NCBI GenBank assembly: GCA_013397795.1
Contig: VZTJ01001732.1
Location: forward strand, 186,001-250,000
DNA: 64,000 bases
From: Orthonyx spaldingii
Lineage: Eukaryota; Chordata; Aves; Passeriformes; Orthonychidae
Direction: 5' to 3'
In this document: positions 62,005 through 64,000 of the stretch, piece by piece
How the letters are laid out: the number at the start of each line of letters is the position of its first letter
How positions within the stretch are numbered: the stretch's first letter is position 1
The notes under the pieces: model-generated
Told to the model about the DNA's origin: nothing
Seen by the model: only the letters and a program-made list of their open reading frames with translations
Databases searched by the model: none
Translations under genes and position numbers: made by a program

Positions 62005-62511
62005 GTCTCTGGACAAAATGGGGAATGGATTAGTGAAACCCAAGCACCTGAGGCAGCCGAATAGGCACGTGGCAAACCTCGCTATTGGCTGTGCTGCCAG
62101 CCACAAGTTTCTGATGGACCCATGCCTAGGCATCAATGTGATCAATGGGCAAGCTGATGTTCTCTGCAGCAAGGTAATTGAACTGGAAAAGGAGCTGAGG
62201 AGAAAAGATCAGCAGTTGCAAGAGAGTCAGAGCCATGTTGCTGAGCTTCAGGAACAGCTGGCTATGCAGACTAAAATCATAGCAGATCTCACCAAGGAGC
62301 TTCAGAGCAAATGTATACAGTTGAACAAGTTGCAGGATGTTGTTAGCACTCAAGGAGAGCACTCCCTTCAGCCTTCTCCATTTAAAGTTTCTGCTGATAG
62401 GAGAAGAGGAGCCAAGGAAGGTGTATCTGCAGAGCCAACAGCACAACTCTGTGATTTGAGCAGGCAAACTATGTTTTCCCTTGAAAAAGCAACAGTCCGA
62501 AAGGATTCCAG
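62005..62511 (+). CDS. PRKG2: PRKG2 exon 2: N-terminus of type II cGMP-dependent protein kinase (partial gene)
   Basis: Coding from 62018 (context ACAAAATGG) to 62511, giving 164 codons plus AG of a split codon. Acceptor TCACCTAG at 62004 and donor GTGAGC at 62512. Family knowledge: cGKII is a membrane-anchored Ser/Thr kinase activated by cGMP, acting in intestinal secretion, kidney and growth-plate cartilage. Seen here: MGNG with Gly2 for N-myristoylation, and a leucine zipper with V/L/I every seven residues from 53 to 109 (53, 60, 67, 74, 81, 88, 95, 102, 109) for homodimerisation. The pseudosubstrate-like autoinhibitory segment RRGAKEGVSAEP is at 129-140, and the exon ends in VRKDS. Compared with recalled human sequence, about 23 extra residues sit at 22-51 and about 12 are missing before the RRGAK motif. 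The cyclic-nucleotide-binding and kinase domains lie beyond the window. Confidence 0.95.
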
Positions 62512-64000
62512 GTGAGCTCATTTCAGGGGGCTTCTGTGTTTGTGTTAGGAGGTTATTACTTTTATCACAATTATATCCTCTCCTCATGATAAATCAGGAT
62601 TAAAATATTCATCTTTTCCATTTAGGCTTTGCAGCTGTGACAGATGCTGGTTGAATTTGTGGGTAACTAACCAAGAATCATCTCTGTCCCCCAGATTTCA
62701 GATGAAGAGTGGTGGGGAGCCTCTGTATTTTAGATGAGAATCTTACAGCTTCTTTGGGATTTATCTTTGCTGCCAGCTTCCTCCTGCCCTCCAGCTTTTG
62801 AGAGCCATAGTGTAGAAACTAAATTTTACTTGTTCCTCTTTGAATTCAGTTATACTTTCTAGACTCTCAAAGACCCAGAAATACCTGAGGTCACAGCTGA
62901 CCTTGCAGACAGAGGTATCGGATTGGTATCCTTAAGAATAATTTAGACCCTCTTTTACCTTGCAGTGTAGATATAACCTGAGAGTCTGTTTAACATGGTG
63001 ATAGCCAGAGTCTACCTGGATGTCAGCCAGTGACTTAAGTGCCTCAGATTTGTGGGGAGCTTTATTATTTATGGCATATCTGGGTCTGTACCATAGTAGA
63101 CCTGAGAGTTATGAGGTGTGTTTTCTCATCCATCGTATCCAGCACTGCACCTTAAGATGGTGCCTCGTGAATCAGAAAGGCTGCCTGAGTCACCATAAAG
63201 AGCTGAGAACTTCAGCTAGCAGTGTTTTTCCAGAGTGAGGGAACTGCATTAATATTTTATCACAAGTACCCAGGTAGCTTAAATCATTGTTTTAGGAGTG
63301 TTCTGTTTGTAACCTGTCTTCTCCTTGGCACAATCCTTGTACTGCAGTCCACCATATGGTTTTCTAGGGTGCTTTGAGAGACAGAATTGTATCAGCAATG
63401 AGGAGTAAAGCCAGGAGAAGAGCCAGTGGATTAACAAAGTGCAGCAGCCAGAACCAAAGCAAGTATGGCAGCTTAAGCAATCTAAACATAATGCACATCA
63501 TTTTTTGATGTTGTAGTGGCCAAAGTATTATTTGATCTTCCAAATACTTTGGAAGCAAACATATGCCAAATAAAACACCACAAAACTGTACTACTGTGCA
63601 TTGCTATGCCTCTGAGTTAGATAAGCCTGTGATACACATGCACTTGTGTAAGACACCCTCACCTTGCTATTGAAGCAGCCAAATGCTGAAAGGTACAAAC
63701 ATTTGGTTTCCTTATCTGGACTGTAGGAGGTCAAGTTCAGACAGTTCAGACACATAATTACCAAGTGTAACCTTCACTGGCTATAGAATTCTGTCTGTTA
63801 TAAATAACAAAATCTTATCCTTTAGCCTGACAGTGTCTATGGGGTGTTTGGAGTTGCTGGTATCAGTAGCTGCCTCCACTTTACAGAGAAAGGACTTAAT
63901 GCAGCCCTACTTCTGCATAAGGCAGCTTCACAGTGTTGCTACACAGTTGTGAAAGGAGATGTCTCAGAAGGAGGGGCAGATCTGTGCTGTGTTCTTGAAT
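62512..64000 (+). other. PRKG2: PRKG2 intron 2, start (continues beyond the window)
   Basis: Begins with GTGAGC. About 1.5 kb of unique sequence in which I recognise no exon or repeat. The next human exon would begin with coding for the EKKLI region, which I do not see here. Confidence 0.65.

Noticed and set aside
1..64000. CRISPR arrays, tRNA or rRNA genes, full-length endogenous retroviruses
   Set aside because: No spaced direct repeats, no tRNA-like A/B boxes or rRNA-like segments were recognised, and no LTR pairs or retroviral gag-pol motifs were seen. The only mobile DNA I can support is CR1 fragments.

Overview
This is a vertebrate nuclear window, most likely from a bird. Coding sequence is sparse and split into short exons with GT/AG boundaries and introns of 99 bp to 11.8 kb. 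Two GC-rich CpG islands mark promoters. The recognisable interspersed repeats are fragments of CR1, the main LINE family of birds and reptiles. Two protein genes are supported, both on the + strand: RASGEF1B, complete in its coding part, and the 5' end of PRKG2. They are also neighbours in the same relative orientation in human (4q21), so the synteny supports both calls. Nothing prokaryotic, viral or CRISPR-like was seen.

Layout. Positions 1 to about 22.5 kb are intergenic DNA upstream of RASGEF1B, with one CR1 fragment near 6.2 kb, a 46-A homopolymer beside an assembly gap at 19.4 kb, and no supported gene. A CpG island at about 22.56-22.80 kb holds the likely RASGEF1B promoter and a non-coding exon 1 ending at 22888. 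Intron 1 (11.8 kb) carries a kB-like palindrome and a CR1 fragment. Thirteen coding exons run from 34692 to 48343 and join into a 474-codon frame (473 residues plus stop). A 3' UTR of about 1.3 kb probably ends just after 49651. From 49.7 to 59.4 kb is intergenic. A second CpG island at 59.4-59.98 kb is the likely PRKG2 promoter with non-coding exon 1 (donor at 59749). The first PRKG2 coding exon is 62005-62511, and the rest of that gene lies beyond the right edge.

RASGEF1B encodes a Ras-family (Rap2-directed) guanine nucleotide exchange factor known in mammals as a Toll-like-receptor-inducible early gene. PRKG2 encodes the membrane-anchored type II cGMP-dependent protein kinase. They are neighbours by synteny; nothing in the window shows that they act in one pathway.

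The most interesting observations are modest: a kB-type palindrome in RASGEF1B intron 1; a 99-bp intron that is open in frame until its terminal TAG acceptor; a possible intronic polyadenylation isoform; an expanded PRKG2 N-terminus; and G-quadruplex motifs at PRKG2 exon 1. I found no convincing undescribed biological system. Exon coordinates were read by eye from splice signals and from recalled human protein sequences, not from an alignment program.
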